A program made the position numbers and the translations under genes. From positions 3,546,001 to 3,610,000 of the forward strand of contig NZ_JAVSJA010000001.1 of NCBI RefSeq assembly GCF_032027425.1: a stretch of 64,000 nt of DNA, given 5' to 3'. Shown piece after piece: positions 8,967 to 17,805 of the stretch. Every line of letters begins with the position of its first letter. Positions within the stretch are counted from its first letter, which is position 1. The notes beneath the pieces were generated by a model that did no database searches, was not told the DNA's origin, and saw only the letters and a program-made list of their open reading frames with translations. The DNA comes from Microcystis wesenbergii NRERC-220. Its GTDB lineage: Bacteria; Cyanobacteriota; Cyanobacteriia; Cyanobacteriales; Microcystaceae.

Positions 8967-9557
8967 ATGATCGAGGTAAACACCATGACAGCCGGTAAAA
9001 GTCACGCTTATTTTACCCCAAAAGACTATCTAGAAATAGAGAAAATTAGTCCCATTAAACATGAATATATACAAGGGCAAATCTTGGCGATGGCGGGGGC
9101 CAGTAAAGCCCATGTTATCATCACAGGTAATCTTTCAGCCCAATTAATTAATCATTTACGGGGTAGTGGTTGTCTTGCCTACGCTACCGATATGAAAGTG
9201 CGTCTCCCTAGCTTAAATATCTTCTATTATCCCGATTTTGCCATTACTTGTGACCAACGGGATCGAGTTTCCGAGGAAGATTTTATTCTGCATCCGCGAG
9301 TGATTATCGAAGTTTTATCCGACTCCACGGCAGCCTTTGATAGAGGCGATAAATTTGCCGATTATTAAACTATCCCCGAATTACAGGAATATCTATTGAT
9401 CGAGCAAAAACAAGTCCTAATCGAACAATATCAACGTCAATCTAATAACCTCTGGATTCCCCATATTTATCAAGCGGGAGATTTAATCACTATTAACTGT
9501 ATTAACTTTTCTTGTCCGATAGAAATTCTTTATCAAAACCTAGAAATTCTTAGCTAG
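8967..9557 (+). pseudogene. Uma2 family gene broken by an in-frame stop
   Basis: The first 133 codons encode a normal Uma2 N-terminal part (HEYIQGQILAMAGAS, YYPDFAITC, RVIIEVLSDSTAAFDRGDKFADY). A TAA at 9366-9368 then ends the frame. The same frame continues without another stop to TAG at 9555-9557 and encodes the expected rest (TIPELQEYLLIEQ, VLIEQYQR, PIEILYQNLEILS). This is a single nonsense mutation, for example AAA to TAA. The truncated product would lack the C-terminal strand. Translation probably starts at the ATG at 8985. Confidence 0.85.
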
Positions 9558-9641
9558 AATCTTGGCCGTAAAAATAGTAAAATGGGGTCGGGTATTAGGA
9601 GAAATTTGCCCTATTTCCTAACCCCCCAACAACTTAGATAA

Positions 9642-11066
9642 TTAACCCCGTTGTCGAGTATTGATCACCTCACCGGCTGCATTAACTAACTCTAGCTGTA
9701 GCGGCATTTGTCCCATAGCGTGAGTGGAACAACTTAAACAGGGATCATAGCAACGAATACCCGCTTCCACTCGGTTTAACATCGCTTCAGGAATTTCGTT
9801 ACCATGAATATAATGTTGGGCGATTTGTTTCACCGTTTGATTCATGGCCAAATTATTATTACCCGTGGCAATAATTAAATTCACCGTTTCAATCAAACCA
9901 TTTTCATCCACTTTATAATCATGGAATAAAGTACCCCGGGGCGCTTCACTAACTCCCACCCCTTGCAGATTATTAATTCCTGCTTCGGCGCGACAGCGTT
10001 GAGAAACTATATCGGGATCGTCGATTAAAAGTTCGATACGCTCTAAACAGCCTAAAATCTCCACTAAACGGGCATAATGATAGTAAAAAGAAGAGGTTGC
10101 TACACCACCGACTCGATGGCGATATTCGCGTAACTCGATATCCGCTCCCTCCGTGCCAAAATGGGAACAAACATTTAAGCGCGCCAACGGACCTACTCGA
10201 TAGATACCGTTGGGATAACCGAGGGGTTTATAGTAGGGAAACTTCAAATAAGACCATTTTTCCACTGATTCACCGATATAATCGCGATAATTGTCTTCGC
10301 TGAGGTTATCGGCCACGATATTGCCTTGACTATCGGTAAAACGAATATGACCGCCGTAGTGTTCCCACTCGTCCCGTTTACCGACCAATCCCATAAACAG
10401 GGAAGGGAAATTACCAAAAGCGGCGATTTCTGTGGTTAAATTGTCTAGAAGTCCTTTAAACAGGTTTAAGGCCGTGTAAAGAGTCGCTTTAGACTCCGGC
10501 AGTCGTTCTTTAATCCATTGTCGCCCTTCTTCGCCTAAGGGAGAACGCACACCTCCCGGGACAGACCAAGCGGGGTGAATTTTTTTCGCCCCCAAAAGTT
10601 CAATAACTTTCTGTCCAAATTGACGTAAACGGATGCCTGCTCGCGCTAGGTCGGGATCGGCGGCGATTAAACCGAAAATATTCCGTTTGGCGGGGTCACT
10701 TTCCCAACCAAGCAGAAAATCGGGACTGCTAAGATGGAAAAAGCTTAAAGCATGGGATTGGGTTAATTGTCCCAAATTCATCAAGCGCCGCAGTTTTTCA
10801 CCCGCGGGGGGGATTTGCACCGCTAGAATTTTATCGCCGGTTTTGGCGGCACAAAGTAGGTGACTAACGGGACAAATCCCGCAAATTCGGGCAGTAATTC
10901 CCGCCATCTCCCACATCGGCCGTCCCTCGCAGAATTTCTCGAAACCGCGATACTCGACCACATGAAAACGCACGTCATCCACTTCCCCCCCATCGTCAAG
11001 GAAAATCGAGATCTTGGCATGGCCCTCGATCCGGGTGACGGGATCGATAACGACGGTTTTAGTCAT
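9642..11066 (-). CDS. hoxH: Bidirectional [NiFe]-hydrogenase large subunit HoxH
   Basis: A 474-residue catalytic subunit of the NAD(P)-linked bidirectional hydrogenase. The [NiFe] ligands are present: [10 protein letters not shown] (CxxC) at about residues 60-69 and [12 protein letters not shown] (CxxCxxH) near residue 450. About 25 residues follow the last motif and would be removed by the HoxW protease during maturation. The N terminus DPVTRIEGH is canonical. The gene is complete, but none of hoxE, F, U, Y or W lies nearby. The gene upstream is a divergent sigma factor. HoxH must pair with HoxY encoded elsewhere. Confidence 0.96.
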   Translation of the reverse strand: MTKTVVIDPVTRIEGHAKISIFLDDGGEVDDVRFHVVEYRGFEKFCEGRPMWEMAGITARICGICPVSHLLCAAKTGDKILAVQIPPAGEKLRRLMNLGQLTQSHALSFFHLSSPDFLLGWESDPAKRNIFGLIAADPDLARAGIRLRQFGQKVIELLGAKKIHPAWSVPGGVRSPLGEEGRQWIKERLPESKATLYTALNLFKGLLDNLTTEIAAFGNFPSLFMGLVGKRDEWEHYGGHIRFTDSQGNIVADNLSEDNYRDYIGESVEKWSYLKFPYYKPLGYPNGIYRVGPLARLNVCSHFGTEGADIELREYRHRVGGVATSSFYYHYARLVEILGCLERIELLIDDPDIVSQRCRAEAGINNLQGVGVSEAPRGTLFHDYKVDENGLIETVNLIIATGNNNLAMNQTVKQIAQHYIHGNEIPEAMLNRVEAGIRCYDPCLSCSTHAMGQMPLQLELVNAAGEVINTRQRG

Positions 11067-11752
11067 AGTAAGTCCTCATTGTTCAGGAGTTCCACAGAAC
11101 GGCATTGTGGAGACTGCGATCGAGCTTGGTTTCAACGATAATTTATCCCGATCTCCGCCCTGCTGTTTCTATGATAGTTATTACCCTCCTAGCAATCCTA
11201 ATTTTTATAACAATTTTTCCCGATTCTCAATCGGAAAAAATTTAAAATTTTGTAGCAAATACTACAGAAAATAGTTCGGAAATCCGCCATGATTACATCT
11301 CTCTTTGCTGGTGTTGATCGGTCATTATATATATAGAAGTCGGTTCTCGGCTGTTAGTCTTCCTCTCAAGGCTGAGGGCGAAAGGGTCGGAAGTCAGCTA
11401 GATTGTTGACGGCTAATCGGGAAAATCACCTTTTTGTCTTGTAATCTTACCTAACAGTATCAGCGGCACTGCCGAGGATTCAGGAAAAGGCGACCCAAAA
11501 ACAAGCGATTGTAGTTGATAGCCCTTGGGTATAGTAGTTTTGTTCTAGATGTTGAAAAAAGAGGATAAACTTAACATCATACCAAAGAATGAATTAGCTT
11601 TGAACCTTTAGGGGATTGCCCGCGTCTAAAAGCGCAGGATACAATCAAAGAAATTCCGAATCAAACTCATACCGACTTCAGATAAGCCAGACTCACCCGC
11701 GAGTCGGAATAGTAACAGACTTTTTCTGTGTCAAGGAGTCACCACCAAACCA
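11067..11752. other. Divergent hoxH / sigma-factor intergenic region
   Basis: 686 bp without a credible gene. It must hold the promoters of hoxH and the sigma factor. The half nearest the sigma factor gives it a long 5' leader. Inverted-repeat fragments such as CAAGGCTGAGGG are present, but I could not define a clear operator, riboswitch or tRNA. Confidence 0.5.
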
Positions 11753-12739
11753 ATGCCCACTGCAAAAACCAACCAAACTCAACCACAGCCCACCCTCAAT
11801 GCCGATATGGTGCGTACCTATCTGCACGAAATTGGGCGAGTTCCCCTCCTAACTCACGAACAAGAAATTATTTACGGCAAACAAGTCCAACGGATGATGA
11901 GCCTGTTAGAAGCGAAAGAAGCACTATCGAAGCAATTAGGACGGGAACCAGATCGCTTGGAGTGGGCGGATTCGGTGAATTTAAGCGAAAATGAACTGGA
12001 TCGCGCCTTGAAGACTGGCGATCGAGCTAAACGGAAAATGATTGAAGCTAACCTCCGCTTGGTAGTTGCGATCGCAAAAAAATATCAAAAGCGGAACATG
12101 GAATTCCTAGATCTAATTCAAGAGGGTAGTCTGGGATTAGAAAGAGGTGTAGAGAAATTTGATCCCACCAAAGGTTATAAATTTTCTACCTATGCCTACT
12201 GGTGGATTCGACAAGCGATTACCCGTGCGATCGCTCAACAGGCCCGCACCATTCGTTTACCCATCCATATCACCGAAAAACTGAATAAAATTAAAAGAAC
12301 CCAGCGCGAACTCGCCCAAAAACTGGGGAGAAGTGCCACTCCTGCCGAGATTGCCCTGGAATTAGAGCTTGAACCCGCTCAAATCCGCGAATATCTCAGT
12401 ATGGCTCGTCAACCCATCTCCCTTGATGTGCGCGTCGGCGATAACCAAGATACGGAATTGTCGGAATTATTAGAAGATAGCGGAGTTTCTCCCGATACCT
12501 TCATCACCCAAGAGTTATTACGGCAAGACTTAGCCAATCTCCTGGCCGAATTAACCCCCCAACAACGGGAAGTGATTTCCCTCCGTTTCGGTTTAACCGA
12601 TGGCAAGGAGTTATCCCTAGCCAAAATCGGTCAGAGAATGAACATCAGTCGGGAACGAGTGCGACAATTAGAACACCAGGCCCTGGCCCATTTACGCCGT
12701 CGCCGGGCTAACGTCAAGGAATATATTGTCGCTAGTTAG
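11753..12739 (+). CDS. Group 2 sigma-70 family RNA polymerase sigma factor
   Basis: A 328-residue non-essential-type sigma factor (SigB/SigD-like group of cyanobacteria). Region 1.2 is [20 protein letters not shown]. Region 2 includes [36 protein letters not shown] and the -10 recognition and melting segment [15 protein letters not shown]. Region 3 is RTIRLPIHI. Region 4 carries the helix-turn-helix [19 protein letters not shown]. It lacks the long acidic N-terminal region 1.1 of group 1 SigA. One unusual substitution is [11 protein letters not shown], where GLIRAVEKFD is more common. A strong terminator follows the gene. The exact Sig letter cannot be assigned without a tree. Confidence 0.93.
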   Translation: MPTAKTNQTQPQPTLNADMVRTYLHEIGRVPLLTHEQEIIYGKQVQRMMSLLEAKEALSKQLGREPDRLEWADSVNLSENELDRALKTGDRAKRKMIEANLRLVVAIAKKYQKRNMEFLDLIQEGSLGLERGVEKFDPTKGYKFSTYAYWWIRQAITRAIAQQARTIRLPIHITEKLNKIKRTQRELAQKLGRSATPAEIALELELEPAQIREYLSMARQPISLDVRVGDNQDTELSELLEDSGVSPDTFITQELLRQDLANLLAELTPQQREVISLRFGLTDGKELSLAKIGQRMNISRERVRQLEHQALAHLRRRRANVKEYIVAS

Positions 12740-12763
12740 TAAAATTAGCAAATAACCAAGAAG

Positions 12764-12788
12764 GAGAGCTTGCGCTCTCTTTTTTTTT
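12764..12788 (+). terminator. Rho-independent terminator of the sigma factor gene
   Basis: Perfect stem GAGAGC / GCTCTC with loop TTGC, followed at once by nine T residues. It lies about 25 bp after the stop codon. Confidence 0.85.
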
Positions 12789-12981
12789 GGGTTTATTACT
12801 AGACCTCTTGCAAAAATCAAAAATCTTCCTTTAGGTGAGGAGTCTCCGAGGCAGTAGCCGGTCGTCAGGAGAATTAAGAATGAGCATTAATCAATTAAAT
12901 GCTCTATTTAGGGATTTTATGCAATTTTATGTCTATTTTTCTCATTTTTGCCCTCTCAAAAATTAATTATGCAAGAACTCT

Positions 12982-13412
12982 ACTGAACTTCCCCCGTATG
13001 AATATACTAGCTATGGCTAAAAGTCTTACAAAGCCTGAGTTAAAGCCATGTAATGCTAATGAACTACTGAGTACAAACTCCTGAAATCTTTACGCAGATA
13101 GGGTTTGAAGCCAAATTTTTCCAATTTAACCCTTTGACCATTATAGCTTGTTTCGGGGCAGAAAACCATCAAAAACATGGCTACAGAGGGAATCGCTTAC
13201 TCTAGAGATTAATGACATCATCTGTGATCATCAGGTTAGCGATCACTATACAGCCAACTCTACGGAATCGCTCTACTCTAGATACAGTCAACGGTACAGC
13301 CATTTTCAAGGGGAAAATGTCCCCAGTGGCGGCTTGTCAATTTTTTCTGAGAAGCTCCAGGCAGTAAGGATTTTGTCAATTTTTTAGTATTTCTGTGTGG
13401 GGGAAGTTCAGT
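12982..13412. mobile_element. Possible degenerate element bounded by 14-bp inverted repeats
   Basis: ACTGAACTTCCCCC at 12982-12995 has its exact complement GGGGGAAGTTCAGT at 13399-13412, with partial similarity continuing inward. The 400-bp interior has only short frames with no recognisable transposase. No convincing target duplication was found. It could be a worn-out IS remnant or a MITE. It lies directly beside MITE-B copy 1. Confidence 0.4.
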
Positions 13413-13420
13413 TATTGCTA

Positions 13421-13679
13421 AGTACCTAAGCAAAATTAATTACACATCTAAGCCACTACTCCGTCAGACTTCTGGTGTGAGGAAACAGTGAACTGAAAAC
13501 TCAAATCCGATCCCTAATAGCTGTCTCCCGTCTCCCGTCTCCCGTCTCCCGTCTCCCGTCTCCTGACGACCGTCTCCTGTCTCCGTTCGGACCTCGGCGT
13601 GAGCTTTTGTCGAACGCAAAAGCTCACGGCCGAAGCCTGTCTCCTGTCTCGACTAGGAAATTAATTTTGCACGACTACT
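13421..13679 (+). mobile_element. MITE-B copy 1, carrying a nested 52-bp hairpin
   Basis: The ends are AGTACCTAAGCAAAATTAATT and the complement of AGTAGTCGTGCAAAATTAATT. It is flanked by TA at 13419-13420 and 13680-13681. Inside is a minisatellite of GTCTCC(C/T) units, interrupted by the 52-bp hairpin at 13584-13635. A TA target duplication is characteristic of IS630/Tc1-mariner type transposition, so it is probably mobilised by such a transposase. The second copy is at 30611-30797 in the opposite orientation. Confidence 0.8.
13584..13635 (+). repeat. 52-bp hairpin element, copy 1
   Basis: A compact hairpin with the perfect 11-bp stem GTGAGCTTTTG / CAAAAGCTCAC and loop TCGAACG. The stem is extended outward by CCTCGGC / GGCCGAAG with one bulge and one mismatch. 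The 5' tail CGTTCGG is complementary to the loop apart from one base. It interrupts the GTCTCC minisatellite of MITE-B. An identical copy in reverse orientation interrupts MITE-A copy 2 at 15408-15459. Confidence 0.8.
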
Positions 13680-13681
13680 TA

Positions 13682-14192
13682 AAGTTTTGTAACCCACTTT
13701 CCGCACTTCTTAACATTCAATTGATAATTTTTACTAATATATTGCTGACAACCCATTGCCAGTAAGGACTATAGCGACAATGATGGATTTTTATCAAGGT
13801 GAAGAATTGTAAACTTTTTTTTAGAAAAAATCAATTATTGAAAATGTTCTTAATAGTAGTTTATACAATGAAAGTTTTCGTCAAAACATCTTGGGGAATG
13901 TAAAAATATATAAAAGTATATGAAGATGTGCGAAATGTTGTTTGGAACTAATCTTAACAAAAAAGGGGTGATTTTCTGCGTTTCCTTGACGACAAGATTG
14001 AGAAGATATTCTGTTGACTATCTAAATTATTTCTTAAGATTGTCTATGAGTGCCAAATCAGGGAGAGGCAGTTTGAGTACTTGTGCTAAAATTCTCAATT
14101 TTCAGCGATTTTCAGCGATTTTCAGCGATTTTTTTTGATCAAATCTCCCCAAAAAAAGATTTAACCTTCAACAAAAAAACACATAAAACGGC
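13682..14192. other. AT-rich non-coding stretch with short repeats
   Basis: No credible gene. The 72-codon frame at 13920-14138 has no recognisable motif and runs through a tandem repeat (TTCAGCGATT three times at 14101-14130). A roughly 90-bp segment beginning CTGTTGACTATCTAAATTA at 14011 reappears, diverged, at 15706; its first part is also at 15281. Confidence 0.55.
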
Positions 14193-14221
14193 TTGACTTT
14201 TAAAATTGCAGTGTCTAGACT
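14193..14221 (+). promoter_or_regulatory. Sigma-70 type promoter for the PEP-CTERM gene
   Basis: A -35 TTGACT (14193-14198) and -10 TAGACT (14216-14221) are separated by exactly 17 bp. They lie about 95 bp upstream of the ATG at 14317. This is prediction only. Confidence 0.5.
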
Positions 14222-14316
14222 TAGGGTTAGGTCAAGAATTATTTTGTAGGGCAGAACAAGTCCTCAAATATTTTTCTTTAACCGTTGAAATAAATTGAAT
14301 TTGAACTTGGTAAGTT

Positions 14317-15012
14317 ATGAAGAATTCAAGCCCAATAAAGAAATTGTCACTAATCGCTTCTGGAGTGGCTCTTTCCACCTGTGTTTTAGCCGTTGATAGA
14401 GCTAATGCCCAGACAATCCTTCTTGATTTTGAGGGGCTGAAAGATACAGAGCAAATTCTTAACTTTTACAACGGTGGTACGGGTAGCCAGGGTTCTTCCG
14501 GTATTAACTACGGTGTCAGCTTCAGTCCTAATTCTTTAGCAATTGTTCAAGGCGCTCCTGGTAGTAATATTGGAGGTTTACCTACCCCAGTGACGGGTGC
14601 CTTTTTCCTGAGTGGCTCCGCAAGTACCATGAATGTTGCGAATGGGTTTAGTACCGGGTTCTCTTTTTTCTACTCTGCCCCCTTCCAACCCGGTGTTGTG
14701 AGAATATATGATGGACTGAATGCTACAGGAAACCTGCTGGGTTCAATTAATCTACCCTTGACTCCTAATGGTGCGTCGGTGCCCGGCTGTAACAGTAGTA
14801 ATTTTTGTCCTTTTGTCCCTATAGGGTTGGCATTTAATGGAATTGCTAAATCCGTTGACTTTGGTGGTGCTGTCAATCAAATTGTCTTCGATGACATTAA
14901 AATTACCCTAGCTCCCACAACTACGGTTCCCGAACCCACGTCTGTAATGGGTTTGATCGCCATTAGTGCTTTGGGTGCAGGTTCAGTTTTGCAACGCAAA
15001 TTATTAAAGTAG
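14317..15012 (+). CDS. PEP-CTERM domain surface/secreted protein
   Basis: A 231-residue exported protein. The N-terminal signal peptide (KKLSLIASGVALSTCVLAV...ANA) would be cut near residue 31. The mature part is rich in Gly, Ser and Asn and resembles the beta-sandwich bodies of PEP-CTERM proteins. The C terminus has the full sorting tripartite signal: VPEPTSVMGL, a hydrophobic helix, and the basic end QRKLLK. Family knowledge: such proteins are processed by an exosortase and linked to exopolysaccharide or the cell surface, which fits the nearby glycan cluster. No exosortase is in the window. A promoter with 17-bp spacing lies upstream. Function of the body domain is unknown. Confidence 0.88.
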   Translation: MKNSSPIKKLSLIASGVALSTCVLAVDRANAQTILLDFEGLKDTEQILNFYNGGTGSQGSSGINYGVSFSPNSLAIVQGAPGSNIGGLPTPVTGAFFLSGSASTMNVANGFSTGFSFFYSAPFQPGVVRIYDGLNATGNLLGSINLPLTPNGASVPGCNSSNFCPFVPIGLAFNGIAKSVDFGGAVNQIVFDDIKITLAPTTTVPEPTSVMGLIAISALGAGSVLQRKLLK

Positions 15013-15327
15013 CAATCTGACTCAGAAATTCGCTACTTAAAAATCGATAATTAAAAGCGGTCGTACTGTAATTAAGTGCGATCTTTTTGAACGTCAGTCC
15101 TCAGTCTTTTCGGTTATCAGTGACCACTTCCTTGCCTTCGCCCTCTTTGAATAACTTCTGCTGCTCACCATAAGTGAAATAGTCCTAAAAGTCTTGCCCC
15201 ATAAGCACTTCAGGATTCCATAAGCAAAAATTCTCACACAAAGTCGAGAAGATCCTGGCTGCCGATCGAGTGGTAATAAACTGTTGACTGTCTAAATCAT
15301 ACTAAATCCGTTGAGTATGGGCTATTT
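15013..15327. other. Non-coding spacer downstream of the PEP-CTERM gene
   Basis: No gene seen. It contains a second, partial copy of the CTGTTGACT-TCTAAAT repeat at 15281-15299, directly before MITE-A copy 2. Confidence 0.5.
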
Positions 15328-15620
15328 AGGGCTTGCTGAAAAAGTTTTTCGTGGGGGTAGGGTGTGGCCCCCCCAACCCCCCCGACATCGGGGGGGTTGG
15401 GTGTGGGCTTCGGCCGTGAGCTTTTGCGTTCGACAAAAGCTCACGCCGAGGTCCGAACGGGTGTGGGGTTTTACCGATTTTCATCTGGTCAATTACCTAA
15501 TTTTCAGGGAAAAAGTCCCTGAATTTTCCCCCCGGTCACTCCCATATTTGGTACTTTTTGATTGACAAAAAGTCTAAAAGTCTTACCCAACAAGGTTTTT
15601 AGATTTATTCAGCAAGCTCT
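15328..15620 (+). mobile_element. MITE-A copy 2 (293 bp) with nested hairpin
   Basis: The ends are AGGGCTTGCTGAA and the complement of AGAGCTTGCTGAA. The direct repeat ATTT lies at 15324-15327 and 15621-15624. It is the same element as copies 1 and 3, plus a 52-bp insertion at 15408-15459. Subtracting the insertion gives 241 bp, close to the other copies (240 bp). Confidence 0.85.
15408..15459 (-). repeat. 52-bp hairpin element, copy 2
   Basis: The exact reverse complement of 13584-13635 over all 52 bases. It is inserted between GTGTGGG and GGTGTGGGG of MITE-A. The other two MITE-A copies lack it at the same point, so the insertion boundaries are well defined. Confidence 0.85.
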
Positions 15621-15938
15621 ATTTATGAGGACAGGCACTCATGCACTCATGCAAGAGGCAAAAGGGGCAATAGATAATCAGTCTTTAATAACTGGATTTA
15701 GTAAGCTGTTGACTATCTAAATTACTCGTTGAGACTGCACCGGAGTTGGGAGCAGCGAGCAGGGAGGGGAAGTTTGAGCATTTGTACTAAAATTTCCAAT
15801 ATGCAGTTTAAATTCAGTACAGCTTATCACTCCTGAAGACTGCACTGGAGTTGGGAGAAAGGAGCCTCTTGCCGTGATCGCATCAGTGATCAGTTATCAC
15901 TGATAACTGATCACTGATAACTGATCACTGATCTGGGC
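15621..15938. repeat. Non-coding spacer with diverged repeats and a TGATCACTGATAAC array
   Basis: From 15706 about 100 bp resemble 14011-14105. From about 15889 to 15932 the sequence is a tandem, self-complementary array of GATCAGTTATCAC / TGATAACTGATCA units ending just before the stop of the TPR gene. The array may act as a transcription terminator for it. No gene is seen. Confidence 0.55.
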
Positions 15939-17030
15939 TCACTCAAGCAATTTCTTCAGCAGGGCATCCACTTCCTCCAGGCCGGATTGATTATTTTTCA
16001 GGACATAAACCGCTCGCGCTTGCTTAAAAGCTTCCTCCGCCTCTCTTTTTCGTCCCCGACCCGCGTAGGCCCGACCGAGATTAAGATAGACATCGGCGTT
16101 ATTGGGGGCAATTTTGGCCAAATCTTGATAGGCGATAATTGCTGCAAGATAATCTTTTCTGGCCAGATGGATGCGACCGATTCCCGCTTGTGCTTCCAAA
16201 GATTGGGGCTGCAGGAAAACAGCCCGACGATAAAAGGGGAGAGCCTCGTCAAAACGCTCTTGTTTTTCGAGTAAAATCCCTATTTTTAGCTGAATTAAAA
16301 AATTTCCTGCACTTTGTCGCTCTATTTCTTTTAAAATTTGGGTTCCACCATTTAAATCGCCCTGTTTAAGCAAAAGGCTGGCTAGTTGCAATCTTAATTC
16401 ACTATTGTTAGGGAATCTTTGCAGGGATTTTTGGAGAAAATCGAGGGCTTCGCTGCTTTTATTCTGTTCGATCAAGGCTTTACCCATGATTTCGTGGGCT
16501 TGCTGATTATTGGGGTCGAGAGCTAAAACCCATTGGTAAACTTCGCCCGCTTTTGCATAGTTTTTTTGCCGCAATAATACCACCCCTAAACCGAGGTAGT
16601 GTTGGACGTTTTTCGGTTCTATTTGGATAGCGTAGTAGTAAGCGGTGGCTGCATTGTCATAATCGCCGATATTAGCCAAACTATAACCGAGGGCATGGAA
16701 AAAGTCGGGATTACTCGGATCGAGACTTAAAGCTTTTTGGTATGCTTGGGCGGCGGCGCTATAATCCCCTTGCCGCGTTTGTAAAAAGCCAATCCCAGAG
16801 AAAATTTTGGCATTATTGCCATCAAGGGCGGCAGCCCGCTCGTAAACGGCTATAGCTTCCCCATAATTGCCATTTTTGACCAATTGCCGCGCTTGACGCA
16901 GTAGTTCGTTAACCTGTGAATCCTTGCTCACGATTGCCCCCGCTGGATTATCAGCGATCGCAATTGAGGGGGAGAAACAGCCCCCCGCGAGAAGACCGAC
17001 GAGCAAGATTAAACGGGTAAATTGTTTCAT
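15939..17030 (-). CDS. Exported tetratricopeptide-repeat protein
   Basis: A 363-residue protein with an N-terminal signal peptide (RLILLVGLLAGGC, a possible but imperfect lipobox), then about eight 34-residue TPR units over residues 35-350. Examples are YGEAIAVYERAAALDGNN, YSAAAQAYQKALSLDPSN and YDNAATAYYYAIQIEPKN. TPR domains bind other proteins; the partner is unknown. It is predicted to act in the periplasm or at a membrane. It is followed downstream by self-complementary repeats. A HEAT-repeat gene in the same direction lies about 65 bp upstream and may be co-transcribed. Confidence 0.85.
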   Translation of the reverse strand: MKQFTRLILLVGLLAGGCFSPSIAIADNPAGAIVSKDSQVNELLRQARQLVKNGNYGEAIAVYERAAALDGNNAKIFSGIGFLQTRQGDYSAAAQAYQKALSLDPSNPDFFHALGYSLANIGDYDNAATAYYYAIQIEPKNVQHYLGLGVVLLRQKNYAKAGEVYQWVLALDPNNQQAHEIMGKALIEQNKSSEALDFLQKSLQRFPNNSELRLQLASLLLKQGDLNGGTQILKEIERQSAGNFLIQLKIGILLEKQERFDEALPFYRRAVFLQPQSLEAQAGIGRIHLARKDYLAAIIAYQDLAKIAPNNADVYLNLGRAYAGRGRKREAEEAFKQARAVYVLKNNQSGLEEVDALLKKLLE

Positions 17031-17095
17031 CTTTGTTAACGATTCTTAATTAAAATTTATTGTAAATGGTATTGACAAAAATCAACTATTCTGCA

Positions 17096-17761
17096 TCACC
17101 CTTGTACGAGATTATTGCGGGCCTCTTGGGCGACTTGGGCGCTTTTGTCGCCGGTTAACTGGGTCAAAACAGCGATCGCATCTTGCCCCCCTAAGCGACC
17201 TAAAGCTTGAGCGAGACGATAGCGCAGTTGCCAGTCATCATCATTAGCCAAGGGAACGAGTAAAGAGACGGCGCGAGGGTCGCCTAGTTCCCCAAAAGCA
17301 CTAACGGCGGCCGTTTTTATCAATTCATTATCGGAGTTAAGGGCGATTTCGAGCAGTTCAAAGCCCCGGGGTTCCCCCAATTCGCCCAAAGCGGCCACAA
17401 TGCTAAATTGAATTAACCAGTCGGAGGATTGTTGATAGACGGCCACCAGATCATCGTAGGCTGCCGTTAATTTTAACCCCCCGATCGCATCGGCCGCGGC
17501 TGCTTTCACGTCTGCTTCGGGATCGTGCAACAAGCGATCGCGTAGAATAGTTAAGGTCAGATCAGGATTCTGACGACCGAGGATATCTAACTGACTTACC
17601 GCCGAATAACGCACCCTAGCGTTACTATCGTTAATTAAAGGCTGTAACATCTCGAAGGCGATTTCTGGGGCCAAATAACGCAGTTGATTAACTCCCGATA
17701 AGCGATCGCCATAATCATCGGAATCGAGCAGCCGTTGCACGGATTCAGGGGAATAATTCAT
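17096..17761 (-). CDS. HEAT-repeat protein, NblB-like
   Basis: A 221-residue protein made of about six HEAT-like repeats (for example VRYSAVSQLDILG, VKAAAADAIGGL, IKTAAVSAFGELGDPRAVSLL, LRYRLAQALGRLGGQDAI). Its size and start (YSPESVQRLLDSDDYGDRLSGVNQLR) resemble cyanobacterial NblB/phycobilin-lyase-type HEAT proteins involved in phycobilisome turnover or pigment attachment. Many cyanobacteria carry several paralogs, so a more general scaffold role is possible. It points the same way as the TPR gene and is divergent from the next TPR protein. Confidence 0.7.
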   Translation of the reverse strand: MNYSPESVQRLLDSDDYGDRLSGVNQLRYLAPEIAFEMLQPLINDSNARVRYSAVSQLDILGRQNPDLTLTILRDRLLHDPEADVKAAAADAIGGLKLTAAYDDLVAVYQQSSDWLIQFSIVAALGELGEPRGFELLEIALNSDNELIKTAAVSAFGELGDPRAVSLLVPLANDDDWQLRYRLAQALGRLGGQDAIAVLTQLTGDKSAQVAQEARNNLVQG

Positions 17762-17805
17762 AATTTGATGACACCCTTAACAATTGGACTGATATTAATT
17801 GTCCC

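Noticed and set aside
12899-13387. Two small frames (61 and 79 codons) after the sigma factor
   Set aside because: No motif or ribosome-binding site; they lie partly inside the inverted-repeat-bounded segment.
13920-14138. 72-codon frame before the PEP-CTERM gene
   Set aside because: No recognisable domain, runs through a tandem repeat, and overlaps a non-coding repeat found elsewhere.
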